A DNA stretch of 41,881 nucleotides from an uncultured Bacilli bacterium. Its GTDB lineage: Bacteria > Bacillota_I > Bacilli_A > RF39 > UBA660. The DNA is taken from assembly GCA_934086185.1 (NCBI GenBank), contig CAKOHW010000009.1, positions 1 to 41,881 of the forward strand, in the 5' to 3' direction. Every line of letters starts with the position of its first letter. Positions within the stretch are counted from its first letter, which is position 1. The notes beneath the pieces are model-generated. The model had not been told where the DNA came from, searched no databases, and worked only from the letters and a program-made list of their open reading frames with translations. Position numbers and translations under genes: made by a program. Shown here piece after piece: positions 15,744 through 24,570 of the stretch.

Positions 15744-18014
15744 ATGAGAGAAAATTTACCAATTTTACTTTTAAAAAAGTTAATATTATTGCCTAATCAA
15801 GAAATACGTTTAGAAATAAATAATGATGTATCAAAATACGCAATTGATGATGCAATAAAACATAATAATTCCAATATTTTAGTAATAAGTCCTATAAATT
15901 TACTGGAAGAAAAACCTAGTGCAAGTGATTTGCCTAAAATGGGTGTAATTGGTAAAATTAAAACGAAAATTAAATTGCCTAACAGTAACTACAGAATAAT
16001 AATTACTGGCCTTAATAGAGTACAAGTAATAGAATACTTTCAAGATAAGAAAGGTATTTTAAAAAGTACAGTAAAAAGATTATATGTAAAAAACAACAAT
16101 GAAGTAAGAGAAACAGCCTTAGTAAGAAAAATAAAAGATTTAATTAATGAATACATACTTATTAATCCAGAATCATCTAATACTATTAATTCAACTTTAG
16201 AAGATATAAATGACTTGGATTTATTAACTGATATAGTAGTAAATTTTTTACCTATGAATCAAAATAAAAAATTAGAATATATGAATGAATTTAACTATAT
16301 AAAAAGAGGAGAAAATTTAGTTAAAGACATTAATATAGAACTAGAAGTAATAAATTTAGATACTAAAATAGATGATGAAATAAGAGAAAAATTTGAAAAA
16401 GAACAAAGAGACTTTATATTAAAAGAAAAAATTAATAAATTAAATAATGAACTTGGAATACTGACTGATAAACAAAAAGAAATAAATCATTATAATGCAA
16501 TGTTAGATAAACTTGAATTATCAGATAAAACTAGAAAAAAACTTAGAGAAGAAATTAAAAGATATGAATACACTACTGAAAATAACCCAGATTGTTCAGT
16601 TATTAGAAATTATTTAGAATGGACTTTAAACTTACCTTGGAACAAATACTCTAAAGAAAATACCAATGTTCTAGAAATTAAAAAGAATTTAGATAAAACA
16701 CACTATGGATTAGATGAAATAAAACAAAGAATAATAGAATTTGTAAGTGTTAAAAATATTAATAAAGATATATCTAGTCCAATACTTTGTTTAGTTGGGC
16801 CACCAGGAGTAGGTAAAACTACACTTGGAATAAGTATTAGTCATGCACTTAATAGAGAATTTTATAAAATTAGCGTAGGTGGCTTAAGTGAATCTAGTGA
16901 ATTAGTAGGACATAGAAGAACATTCTTAGGAGCTAATCCTGGTAGAATTATTCAAGGTATAAATAAATGCGGTGTTATGAATCCATTAATATTAATAGAT
17001 GAAGTAGATAAAATGGTTAGTGATTTTAAAGGAGATCCTTCTAGTATTCTTTTAGATATACTTGATGAATCACAAAATTCTATGTTTATAGATAATTATA
17101 TAGAAGAGCCGTTTGATTTATCAAAAGTTATGTTTATTTTAACTGCTAATAATATAAATGATATACCAACTGCTTTAAAAGATAGATTAGAAATTATTGA
17201 AATCAGTTCATATACTGAATATGAGAAAATAGATATAGCAAAAAAATATTTAATTCCAGAAATACTTGATAAATACGGAATGAAAAAAATAGAAATAAGT
17301 GATGAAATCTTATTAAATATTATAAATGATTATACTAAAGAAGCAGGTGTACGTGAATTAGGTAGAATTTTAAGAAAAGTAATAAGAAACTATTGTATTG
17401 ATAAGACTAAAAACAAAAAACTAGATATAAATTATATTAAAAATATACTAGGAGATATTAAGTATCCAAAAGAAGAAATAGATAACCACAAAGGTGTTGT
17501 AAACTCACTTGCATGGACTCCATATGGTGGTAATATTCAAAAAATAGAATGTATTTCACTACCGGGGATAGGTTTAATAAAAATGACAGGAAATGTAGAA
17601 AAAATATTAAAAGAAAGTATAGAAGTAGCAATAAGTTTTATTAAATTAAAAAAATATACTACAAAAGATTTTAATAAATTAGACTTACATATAAATGCAC
17701 TAAATGCTGGAATAAAAAAAGAAGGAGCAAGCGGTGGACTAGCAATAACAACTGCTATATTAAGTTTCTTAAAAAATAAAACAATTGATACATCAATCGC
17801 AATGACTGGAGAAATAACTTTAAATGGAGATGTACTTGCAGTAGGAGGTATAAAAGAAAAAATAATAGGTGCATATAATAATAATATAAAAACTATATTT
17901 ATACCGTTTAATAATACGAAAGATTTAAATAATATACCAAACAATATAAAAAATAATATAAATATAGTCCCAGTAAAAAACTATGAAGAAATATATGATA
18001 TCTTATTTAAGTAA
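15744..18014 (+). CDS. lon: ATP-dependent protease Lon
   Basis: Lon is a cytosolic AAA+ serine protease of protein quality control. It has an N-terminal substrate-binding domain (about residues 1-200), a coiled linker, the AAA module with Walker A GPPGVGKT and Walker B LILIDEVDK, and a C-terminal protease domain. The Ser-Lys dyad is S663 (EGASGG) and K706 (GGIKEK). The length of 756 aa is close to the family norm. A GAGGAGG site lies ahead of the ATG. It is a single transcription unit. Confidence 0.96.
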   Translation: MRENLPILLLKKLILLPNQEIRLEINNDVSKYAIDDAIKHNNSNILVISPINLLEEKPSASDLPKMGVIGKIKTKIKLPNSNYRIIITGLNRVQVIEYFQDKKGILKSTVKRLYVKNNNEVRETALVRKIKDLINEYILINPESSNTINSTLEDINDLDLLTDIVVNFLPMNQNKKLEYMNEFNYIKRGENLVKDINIELEVINLDTKIDDEIREKFEKEQRDFILKEKINKLNNELGILTDKQKEINHYNAMLDKLELSDKTRKKLREEIKRYEYTTENNPDCSVIRNYLEWTLNLPWNKYSKENTNVLEIKKNLDKTHYGLDEIKQRIIEFVSVKNINKDISSPILCLVGPPGVGKTTLGISISHALNREFYKISVGGLSESSELVGHRRTFLGANPGRIIQGINKCGVMNPLILIDEVDKMVSDFKGDPSSILLDILDESQNSMFIDNYIEEPFDLSKVMFILTANNINDIPTALKDRLEIIEISSYTEYEKIDIAKKYLIPEILDKYGMKKIEISDEILLNIINDYTKEAGVRELGRILRKVIRNYCIDKTKNKKLDINYIKNILGDIKYPKEEIDNHKGVVNSLAWTPYGGNIQKIECISLPGIGLIKMTGNVEKILKESIEVAISFIKLKKYTTKDFNKLDLHINALNAGIKKEGASGGLAITTAILSFLKNKTIDTSIAMTGEITLNGDVLAVGGIKEKIIGAYNNNIKTIFIPFNNTKDLNNIPNNIKNNINIVPVKNYEEIYDILFK

Positions 18015-18034
18015 AGCTTATGCTTTACTTTTAA
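18009..18034 (+). terminator. Terminator of lon
   Basis: A 9-bp stem (AAGTAAAGC/GCTTTACTT) with a TTAT loop overlaps the stop codon. Confidence 0.8.
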
Positions 18035-18047
18035 TTTACTATAATTA

Positions 18048-18076
18048 TTTACTAAAAAATATATAAAATGTATAAT
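18048..18076 (+). promoter_or_regulatory. Promoter of the surface-protein gene at 18099
   Basis: TTTACT (18048-18053), a 17-nt spacer and TATAAT (18071-18076). Confidence 0.65.
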
Positions 18077-18098
18077 CAATAATGGAAGTAGGATAAAT

Positions 18099-19505
18099 AT
18101 GCGAGAAGATAAAAATAATAAAAAAAGTATATATTTTGTAATATTAATATTATTATTTATTGCATTAGGTTTAGTTATAACTGTACATTATAATAATAAA
18201 ACACTAGTAAATATAAATGACGATAAAAAAGAAAAAAAAGATAATGATATAGGAAACATTGATGAAGTAAAAGAAGAAATAAAAAACATAGATACCAATA
18301 AAACCATAAATATAACTAAAATAAATAGAGTAAAAACTAAAAAGAATAATTTTAATAAATATGATATGAAAAAAACTATTAAAGACGATAATAATATATT
18401 TTATACATATAATTTATCTAATGAAATAAATAATAAAGATATAATTATATCTACAGAGATTAATATAAATAAAACATTAGAAAATATGAATATTATAAAA
18501 TTATATGATATTAATTTATTTAACGATAAATTATCTTTAAAAACAGTAAAAAATACAAGTATCACTATAAAAATTCCTGCTAAAAATATATTAAATGACT
18601 ATGAAAATATTAAAGTAGTATATATAAAAGATAATGAAATTATAGAAGAATATAATACATCTATTTATGACGATTATATAGAATTTACAACAAACCATTT
18701 ATCTACGTATGGAATAGTAGGTACTAAAAAAATTGATATTGAAGATATAAATATAGAAGTATATAAAAATGGTAAATTAATTAATAATGATAATAATTAT
18801 GTTTCTAAAAATGATTCATTTGATATAAAACTTAATAAAACTATAAAAGATTATAAATTATACTATGCTTTAACAAATGATTTAGAATTTATAGATTATC
18901 AAGAATTAAGAAATAATTTATTTAATAATTTAGATGCTCCTAAAAAATATAATTTACTAATTAAATTAGTAATAAATAATGAGTATAAAATATACGATAT
19001 GGGTACTTATAATATTTATGATATTATATATAGTAACTCTATTAATGAAGATAACATAGGAAAATTATACGATGATAATGGAGAAGATTTAAAAAATGAA
19101 GATGGTAATGATTATATATATAATGATAAAAATATTAATAATGATATAGTAGTAAAAAAAGATAGTGATTATTTAGATGATAAAGCAATAGTAAAAATAT
19201 TTGGTAATGTCTATTTAGTAGAAAAAACAGATATTAGTAATTTATTTATTACTGGAAATTTAATAATAGATACTAATGAAGATATAGTTACTAAAAATGA
19301 AATTAATGAATTAGACTATAATAATATTTACTCTATAACAATAAAAAATAAAGAATTTATGCTAAATGGAATTATATATACTTATGAATTAATAAATGGT
19401 GAGATAATAATAAAAAGAGAAGATAATACTACTAGTGATGAAATATTTAATGATTATGATAAAAGAATAAATGAAGACGGTTTAATGTTTACAAAGAAAA
19501 ATTAA
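18099..19505 (+). CDS. Membrane-anchored extracellular protein of unknown function
   Basis: An N-terminal membrane segment (about residues 11-30) is followed by a Lys/Asp/Asn-rich linker (31-90) and an Asn- and Ile-rich extracellular part. A motif near the middle, EFTTNHLSTYGIVGTKK, resembles the end of a beta-domain often seen in Firmicutes surface proteins (F-T-T-x-H-x-S-T-Y). No enzymatic motif, LPxTG signal or C-terminal anchor is seen. Extreme Asn content follows the low GC. The function is unknown. Confidence 0.65.
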   Translation: MREDKNNKKSIYFVILILLFIALGLVITVHYNNKTLVNINDDKKEKKDNDIGNIDEVKEEIKNIDTNKTINITKINRVKTKKNNFNKYDMKKTIKDDNNIFYTYNLSNEINNKDIIISTEININKTLENMNIIKLYDINLFNDKLSLKTVKNTSITIKIPAKNILNDYENIKVVYIKDNEIIEEYNTSIYDDYIEFTTNHLSTYGIVGTKKIDIEDINIEVYKNGKLINNDNNYVSKNDSFDIKLNKTIKDYKLYYALTNDLEFIDYQELRNNLFNNLDAPKKYNLLIKLVINNEYKIYDMGTYNIYDIIYSNSINEDNIGKLYDDNGEDLKNEDGNDYIYNDKNINNDIVVKKDSDYLDDKAIVKIFGNVYLVEKTDISNLFITGNLIIDTNEDIVTKNEINELDYNNIYSITIKNKEFMLNGIIYTYELINGEIIIKREDNTTSDEIFNDYDKRINEDGLMFTKKN

Positions 19506-19529
19506 AAAGATGAGGTTCGCTCATCTTTT
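19505..19529. terminator. Bidirectional terminator between convergent genes
   Basis: A 10-bp stem AAAAGATGAG/CTCATCTTTT with loop GTTCG lies between the plus-strand surface protein and the minus-strand YjcZ-like gene. T-rich tracts flank it in both orientations. Confidence 0.8.
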
Positions 19530-19710
19530 AGTTTGCAGGAGAATTCCAAGTCCATCCTGCTCCAATTATAATAACTAGTAAAATGAATAATACTATCCAT
19601 AATGCAGCACCCCAACCATATCCGTTTGTAGTACCAGCATATGTAGAATTGCAACAAGGATTATAGTTATAACCAGTGTTATAACCACCATTGTATCCAT
19701 AGTAATACAT
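19528..19710 (-). CDS. Tiny Gly/Tyr-rich membrane protein, YjcZ-like
   Basis: This 60-aa protein has an N-terminal Tyr/Gly/Asn-rich half with a CC pair and a C-terminal hydrophobic helix, GWGAALWIVLFILLVIIIGAG. The glycine-rich lead into a single helix resembles the YjcZ/tiny-TM family of Bacillus, some members of which are sporulation-associated. An AGGAGGT site precedes the ATG. Similarity is by composition and pattern only. Confidence 0.65.
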   Translation of the reverse strand: MYYYGYNGGYNTGYNYNPCCNSTYAGTTNGYGWGAALWIVLFILLVIIIGAGWTWNSPAN

Positions 19711-19797
19711 AACATTACCTCCTAATCTATCTAATATAGTTTATTAATGAAGTTCAAAAATTGTTATTATAAATTTACTAAATAATCAAATAAATCA

Positions 19798-19826
19798 TTG
19801 AATAGCAAACGATTGTATGATAAAAT
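19798..19826 (+). promoter_or_regulatory. Promoter of ruvA-tdk-ruvB
   Basis: TTGAAT (19798-19803), a 17-nt spacer and extended -10 TG-a-TAAAAT (19821-19826). A reading frame that begins inside this promoter is not the true gene start. Confidence 0.75.
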
Positions 19827-19842
19827 TGTTTTAGGTGATAAA

Positions 19843-20394
19843 ATGTATAGTTATATAATAGGTACTGTTACAGGATATGATAAAAACTGTATTATACTGG
19901 AAAATAATAAAATTGGATATTTAATAAATGTAGCAAATCCATATAGTTTTAAAATGAATGAAGAAATAAAAGTATATTTATATAATCATATAAAAGAAGA
20001 TGAGAATAGTTTATATGGATTTAAAAAAATGGAAGAAAAAGATTTGTTTTTAAAACTTATAAATGTAAAGGGAATAGGTCCTAAAATGGCTATGCCTTTG
20101 TTTGCTAGTGATAATATAAAAAGTATATATGATGCAATAAATAGTGATAACGTTACTTATTTAACTAGATTTCCTAAAATAGGAGAAAAAGTTGCTAAAC
20201 AAATTATATTAGATTTAAAAGGAAAATTAACTAGTGAACCTAACTTATTTCAATATGATTTTAAAGAGCTTATTGAAGTACTAGAAAGTTTAGGATATAA
20301 AAGTAATGATGTTAAAAAAGTTATTGAAAAAATTGATAGTAGTATGAGTTTAGAAATGCAAATTAAAGAGGCATTAAAATTATTAGGTAAATAA
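19843..20394 (+). CDS. ruvA: Holliday junction helicase subunit RuvA
   Basis: RuvA binds Holliday junctions and loads RuvB. The start MYSYIIGTVTGYDKN fits the family, with an OB-like N-terminal domain, helix-hairpin-helix segments (INVKGIGPKMA, FPKIGEKVAKQI) and a C-terminal RuvB-binding helix domain. The ATG at 19843 has AGGTGA at correct spacing and lies 17 nt after the -10. At 183 aa it is slightly short but complete. It is separated from ruvB only by tdk. Confidence 0.93.
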   Translation: MYSYIIGTVTGYDKNCIILENNKIGYLINVANPYSFKMNEEIKVYLYNHIKEDENSLYGFKKMEEKDLFLKLINVKGIGPKMAMPLFASDNIKSIYDAINSDNVTYLTRFPKIGEKVAKQIILDLKGKLTSEPNLFQYDFKELIEVLESLGYKSNDVKKVIEKIDSSMSLEMQIKEALKLLGK

Positions 20395-20439
20395 TATTAT
20401 GAAAATGTAGGTTTTAAATAAAATGAATGTGAGGATTAT

Positions 20440-21039
20440 ATGAGTAAATTTTATTTTAGATATGGAGCAATGGGATGTGGTAAAACTGCTGTTTTATTAC
20501 AAGTTATATTTAACTATGAACAAAAAGGTATGCAAGCTTTATTATTAAAACCAAAGACAGATACTAAAGGTAATAATAAAGTAAAAAGTAGAATAGGTTT
20601 ATCTAGAAAAGTGGATTATTTAATTAGTGAAAATGATAATTTAAATGAATTAAAATTAGATAATATATCTGCAATAATTGTAGATGAAGCACAATTTTTA
20701 ACTCCAAAACAAGTAGAAGAATTATATGAAATTACTAAGTTTAAAGATATTCCAGTAATCTGCTATGGATTAAGATGTGATTTCAGAATGCAACCATTTA
20801 TAGGAACATCTAGATTATTAGAATTAGCCGATAAAATAGAAGAAATAAAAACAATATGTAAATGTGGTAAAAAAGCTACTCAAAATTTACGCTTAAAAAA
20901 TAATGAACCAATTTTTGATGGAGAACAATTATTAATTGATGAAAGTACTGAAGAATATACTTATCTAAGTGTATGTGGGAAATGTTATCTTGAATTGAAG
21001 AAAGCGAAGGAATTTAATGGAAGAGAGAATAATAACTAG
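20440..21039 (+). CDS. tdk: Thymidine kinase
   Basis: This type II thymidine kinase carries out salvage of thymidine to dTMP. It has the P-loop GAMGCGKT (residues 8-15), the IIVDEAQFL Walker B-like block, YGLRCDFRMQPF and the lasso segment. Zinc-binding cysteines lie in CKCGKKA and VCGKCY. The 199-aa length is normal. The gene sits inside the ruv operon and its end overlaps the ruvB start by 23 nt, which implies translational coupling. Confidence 0.94.
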   Translation: MSKFYFRYGAMGCGKTAVLLQVIFNYEQKGMQALLLKPKTDTKGNNKVKSRIGLSRKVDYLISENDNLNELKLDNISAIIVDEAQFLTPKQVEELYEITKFKDIPVICYGLRCDFRMQPFIGTSRLLELADKIEEIKTICKCGKKATQNLRLKNNEPIFDGEQLLIDESTEEYTYLSVCGKCYLELKKAKEFNGRENNN

Positions 21040-22027
21040 AGAGGAATTACCAAGTGATTCATTTGAATCTACTATAAGACCTCAAGCAATAGATGAATAT
21101 ATAGGACAAAATGAAGTAAAGGAAAATATAAAAATATTTATAGAAGCAGCAAAAATGCGTAATGAATCTTTAGATCATGTACTGTTATATGGCCCTCCTG
21201 GATTAGGAAAAACTACGCTTGCTCATATAATAGCAAATGAACTTGGAACAAATATAAAGACAACCACCGGACCTAGTATAGAAAAAAGTGGAGATTTAGC
21301 GGCTATATTGTCTGGTTTAGAACCAGGAGATGTATTATTTATAGATGAAATACATAGAATACCAAAGTTTATTGAAGAAATTTTATATCCAGCTATGGAA
21401 GATTTTGAATTAGATATAGTTGTAGGAACTGAAGGAAATACTAGAAATATAAAAATTGATTTACCACCATTTACACTAGTAGGTGCTACAACTCGTGCAG
21501 GAGATCTATCAAGTCCATTAAGAGATAGATTTGGAATAGTTTCAAAATTAAACTATTATTCAGAAGAAGAATTAACTAGTATTATTAAAAGAACAAGTAG
21601 AGTATTAGATATGGAAATAACAGATGGTGCTGCAAAAGAATTAGCAAAAAGAAGTAGAAAAACACCTAGAATTGCAAATCGATTATTTAAACGTGTTAGG
21701 GATTTTGCAAGTGTAATTGGAGATGGAATAATTGATGAAAAAATAACAAATAGTGCTTTAAAAAGACTTAAAGTAGATGATTATGGACTAGATCAAGTAG
21801 ACTTAGAATATTTGACAAGTTTAGTTAATAAATTTAATGGCGGTCCTGTTGGAGTTGAAACAATTGCAGCAAGTATTGGAGAAGAAGTGACTACTATTGA
21901 AGACGTTGTTGAACCATATTTATTACAAGAAGGATTTATTAAAAGAACTCCTAGAGGTAGAATAGTTACCGAAAAAGCAATCAGTCATTTAAAACAAGCA
22001 AATTTATTAATTGACATTAATGAATAA
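21017..22027 (+). CDS. ruvB: Holliday junction branch-migration ATPase RuvB
   Basis: This AAA+ motor works with RuvA in recombination. It shows IRPQAIDEYIGQ, Walker A GPPGLGKTTLA, Walker B LFIDEIHR, sensor LVGATTRAGDLSSPLRDRFG and the C-terminal winged helix (LQEGFIKRTPRGR). The 336-aa length is normal. No ruvC lies nearby, as is usual for Firmicutes. Confidence 0.96.
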   Translation: MEERIITREELPSDSFESTIRPQAIDEYIGQNEVKENIKIFIEAAKMRNESLDHVLLYGPPGLGKTTLAHIIANELGTNIKTTTGPSIEKSGDLAAILSGLEPGDVLFIDEIHRIPKFIEEILYPAMEDFELDIVVGTEGNTRNIKIDLPPFTLVGATTRAGDLSSPLRDRFGIVSKLNYYSEEELTSIIKRTSRVLDMEITDGAAKELAKRSRKTPRIANRLFKRVRDFASVIGDGIIDEKITNSALKRLKVDDYGLDQVDLEYLTSLVNKFNGGPVGVETIAASIGEEVTTIEDVVEPYLLQEGFIKRTPRGRIVTEKAISHLKQANLLIDINE

Positions 22028-22065
22028 TTATCTTATACTTAATTTATAAAGTAGGTGGTATACTT

Positions 22066-22272
22066 ATGAAAAATAATAAAGGACAAGCATTAGTTGAATA
22101 TGTATTGATTATTGCACTAATAAGTGTAATTGCAATAAGCTTAGTAAATTATTTAGGTGGTTACTTGAAAGATTCAATTACAAAAAGTAGTTGTTCTATG
22201 GTTGGCCAAGTATATCAAAAAGGGGAGAAGCCTGGAGAAGGCATATGTGTCGATAAAATAGAGAACCAATAG
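22066..22272 (+). CDS. Flp/Fap-type (type IVb) pilin
   Basis: This 68-aa protein begins KGQALVEYVLIIALI. Prepilin peptidase would cut after G6, leaving the conserved Glu at mature position 5 and the Tyr at 6, the hallmark of Flp pilins. The hydrophobic helix spans about residues 8-30, and the short C-terminal part has two Cys. No tad assembly genes are in the window. An AGGTGG ribosome binding site lies upstream. Confidence 0.8.
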   Translation: MKNNKGQALVEYVLIIALISVIAISLVNYLGGYLKDSITKSSCSMVGQVYQKGEKPGEGICVDKIENQ

Positions 22273-22285
22273 GTTCTTTTTTATA
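22260..22285 (+). terminator. Terminator of the pilin gene
   Basis: Stem AGAGAACC/GGTTCTTT (8 bp, one G-T pair) with a 4-nt loop and a T run; the stop codon is in the loop. Confidence 0.85.
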
Positions 22286-22286
22286 T

Positions 22287-22302
22287 AAAAATACGTATTT
22301 TT
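22287..22302. repeat. 16-bp perfect palindrome
   Basis: AAAAATAC/GTATTTTT is a perfect inverted repeat between the pilin terminator and the next promoter. It could be an operator; no matching regulator is identified. Confidence 0.45.
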
Positions 22303-22344
22303 GCCTAAAATATGCCAAAAATAATACAAAATACGAACAAAAAT

Positions 22345-22383
22345 TTGACAAAGTTCGCAGAAAGTGCTACAATGTGTACACAT
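22345..22383 (+). promoter_or_regulatory. Strong promoter with palindromic operator candidate
   Basis: TTGACA (22345-22350), a 17-nt spacer and TACAAT (22368-22373). The perfect 12-bp palindrome ATGTGTACACAT (22372-22383) covers the expected transcription start, so a bound protein could block initiation. Confidence 0.75.
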
Positions 22384-22404
22384 AGGAAATAAGGGGGTTA
22401 TTTT

Positions 22405-22827
22405 ATGAAAGGGTATATTTTAGATTATATTAATGAAAATGAGTTTAAAAAATTAGAAAGAGCATTAAAAAAATATAATATGCTTGCATATAAAAAATTA
22501 AACTTTGAATATTATCCAAAATTAAGAAACGGTAATTTTATAGGAGAATTATTAAGTACAAATAAAAAAGATAAAACTGAAACTTATGAATTAAAATTAC
22601 CAAGTGATCATATGTTTCAACAAGTACATGGTGATGTAACATTAAAATATATAGTTTATAAAGAACAAAATATAGTAATGTTAGATACTATTACACCAAC
22701 TGAAATTTTATTAGAAGGTCATATGGCTGAATTAACAACTTATAAGGGTGTTATGATTAGTAAAGCAAATGCTTCAAAAGATATGTTTAAAATAGATTTA
22801 TTAAATATGTTACAAGACAAACGTTAA
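22405..22827 (+). CDS. Protein of unknown function
   Basis: This 140-aa soluble protein is Lys-rich and has no signal peptide or membrane helix. No family is recognised. Segments KLPSDHMFQQVHGDVTLKYIV and PTEILLEGHMAEL look like ordered alpha/beta structure. It has its own strong promoter with a palindrome at the start site, a GGGGG ribosome binding site and its own terminator, so it is independently and probably conditionally expressed. Confidence 0.65.
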   Translation: MKGYILDYINENEFKKLERALKKYNMLAYKKLNFEYYPKLRNGNFIGELLSTNKKDKTETYELKLPSDHMFQQVHGDVTLKYIVYKEQNIVMLDTITPTEILLEGHMAELTTYKGVMISKANASKDMFKIDLLNMLQDKR

Positions 22828-22846
22828 TTTACTTAACGTTTTTTTG
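22819..22846 (+). terminator. Terminator of the gene at 22405
   Basis: A 9-bp stem AAACGTTAA/TTAACGTTT with a 5-nt loop and a T run. Confidence 0.9.
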
Positions 22847-22940
22847 TAAAGTAAAAATAACAATATGGCAATATAAATCATTGTTTTTAGTGCAAATTTA
22901 AAATGTCTAACGAAAAAAATAAAAAACTATCAAATTTAAA

Positions 22941-22990
22941 TTGACAAACATTAATAATATTTGATATCATTTTATTGTAGGAGGATGAAA
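22941..22990 (+). promoter_or_regulatory. Promoter and shared leader of the second TasA-like gene
   Basis: TTGACA (22941-22946), an 18-nt spacer and TATCAT (22965-22970), followed by the leader TTATTGTAGGAGGATGAAAG that is identical to the one at about 14007-14026. Confidence 0.75.
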
Positions 22991-22991
22991 G

Positions 22992-23765
22992 ATGGAAAAC
23001 AAAAGCAATGGAAAAATCGTTATAGCAATTTTAGTAATGTTTGTTGTAGCTTTATCAATAGTAGGTGTTACATATGCATACTTTACAACACAAATTGTTC
23101 AAAATACTAAAGAAGAAAGTGTAGAAGTTGATGCTGGAAAACTAATTGCTACTTATACTGGAAGTAAAAATATTGAAGTTGAAAATATTTACCCTGGATG
23201 GAAAAGTGATGGTAATACATATTACGATATAAACAATATTCGAGAAAATAAGTTAGTAGCAACTACAGCAACTACAGACGAAGAAAGAGCAGCAACTACT
23301 GCTGACATAGCAGAAAATGGTTTACGTGCTCCAGTTCAATTTAGCGTTAAAAATGATAGTGATAATGCAAATTCATCAATTAGTTTTATAGCAAAATTAA
23401 CAGTTGCAGTAAATGATTTTTCTGATGATGACTTAACTGCTGGCAATGTTGTTGCAACTTTATACAAAGGTAACTATACTGATGGTACTGATACAACACT
23501 AGCTAAATTAGAAGGTACTGAAGTTGCAAAGGTAGTATTAAATAAAACTGATACTGTATATAATTTTGCCACAACTGCAGCCGATGTCCAAACTTTAGCT
23601 GCAAAAAACGATACTGCTAATTACTATGTTGTATTTGAGTATAAAAATGAAGCAGATAAAGCACAAGCAAGTCAAGGAAAAACTTTAAATGCGACAGTAA
23701 GTATTGTTGGTGTTCAACAAAATGGCGGACATTGGTATGATGCTGACAATAATCAAATATTCTAA
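22992..23765 (+). CDS. Second TasA/camelysin-like secreted protein
   Basis: The N-terminus KIVIAILVMFVVALSIVGV followed by TYAYFTTQ is the SipW-type signal, very like that of the genes at 214 and 14031. The mature part is Asp/Ala/Thr-rich with a beta-sandwich-like pattern and no cysteine. The body differs from the protein at 14031, so the two share signal and leader more than sequence. The ATG lies 9 nt after AGGAGG; an earlier ATG in the leader is out of frame. Probably an extracellular fibre or surface-layer subunit. Confidence 0.75.
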   Translation: MENKSNGKIVIAILVMFVVALSIVGVTYAYFTTQIVQNTKEESVEVDAGKLIATYTGSKNIEVENIYPGWKSDGNTYYDINNIRENKLVATTATTDEERAATTADIAENGLRAPVQFSVKNDSDNANSSISFIAKLTVAVNDFSDDDLTAGNVVATLYKGNYTDGTDTTLAKLEGTEVAKVVLNKTDTVYNFATTAADVQTLAAKNDTANYYVVFEYKNEADKAQASQGKTLNATVSIVGVQQNGGHWYDADNNQIF

Positions 23766-23788
23766 AAAAGACTAATGTCTTTTTTTTT
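23764..23788 (+). terminator. Terminator of the second TasA-like gene
   Basis: A 9-bp stem (AAAAAAGAC/GTCTTTTTT) with loop TAAT is followed by T residues. Confidence 0.85.
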
Positions 23789-23818
23789 GCCATTTTTTGA
23801 GAAAAAGGTAAAAGTACT

Positions 23819-23846
23819 TTGTTAAAACGACAAATTATGTTATACT
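23819..23846 (+). promoter_or_regulatory. Promoter of ftsE-ftsX-hydrolase operon
   Basis: TTGTTA (23819-23824), a 16-nt spacer and extended -10 TG-t-TATACT (23841-23846). Confidence 0.65.
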
Positions 23847-23868
23847 TTTTATAGTAAGGTGGAGTAAT

Positions 23869-24570
23869 ATGGAATTTATCGAGGTAAAAGATTGTTATAA
23901 AGTTTATAAAAATGGTGTTACTGCACTTGCAAATGGAAATTTAAAAATAAAAAAAGGAGAATTTGTATTTTTAATCGGACCTACAGCAAGTGGTAAATCA
24001 TCATTATTAAAACTATTTTATAGAGAAGAAAAACCAAATAAAGGTAGTGTTTATGTTGGCGGCATAAATGTATGTAAATTAAGAAATAGTAAAGTATATA
24101 AATTAAGAAGAAAAATTGGAATTGTATTTCAAGACTTTAAATTATTGCCAAAACTAACAGTTTATGAAAATGTTGCATATCCATTAGAAACATATGGATG
24201 GAGTCATAAAGAAATAAAAAGAAAAGTAATAAAATCTTTAGAAAGAGTAGGATTAAAAGACAAATATAGATGCTATCCACATGAATTATCTGGAGGAGAA
24301 CAACAAAGAGTTTGTTTAGCAAGAGCAATAGTTAATAATCCTAAACTAATAATATGTGATGAACCAACAGGAAATTTAGATCCGGATACTTCAAAAGAGA
24401 TTATGAAAGTTATAGAAAGCATTAACAAAGATTTAGGCTCTACAATAATTATGGCAACGCATGATAAAGATATTGTAAATAAAATGAAAAAAAGGGTTAT
24501 TACAATTAAAGATGGAATAATCATAAGTGATGTAGAGAAAGGAAGTTATAAAGTTGATGAGGCACATTAG
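23869..24570 (+). CDS. ftsE: Cell division ABC ATPase FtsE
   Basis: FtsE is the cytoplasmic ATPase of the FtsEX complex that activates peptidoglycan hydrolases at the septum. Walker A is GPTASGKSS, the Q-loop is VFQDFKLLP, the signature is LSGGEQQR and Walker B is LIICDEPTGNLD. VYKNGVTAL near the start is typical. The length of 233 aa is normal. Its end overlaps ftsX. Confidence 0.96.
   Translation: MEFIEVKDCYKVYKNGVTALANGNLKIKKGEFVFLIGPTASGKSSLLKLFYREEKPNKGSVYVGGINVCKLRNSKVYKLRRKIGIVFQDFKLLPKLTVYENVAYPLETYGWSHKEIKRKVIKSLERVGLKDKYRCYPHELSGGEQQRVCLARAIVNNPKLIICDEPTGNLDPDTSKEIMKVIESINKDLGSTIIMATHDKDIVNKMKKRVITIKDGIIISDVEKGSYKVDEAH

Noticed and set aside
22333..22357. SOS (LexA) box CGAAC...GTTCG ahead of the gene at 22405
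   Set aside because: The half-sites are 14 nt apart; the Firmicutes LexA box needs a 4-nt spacer.
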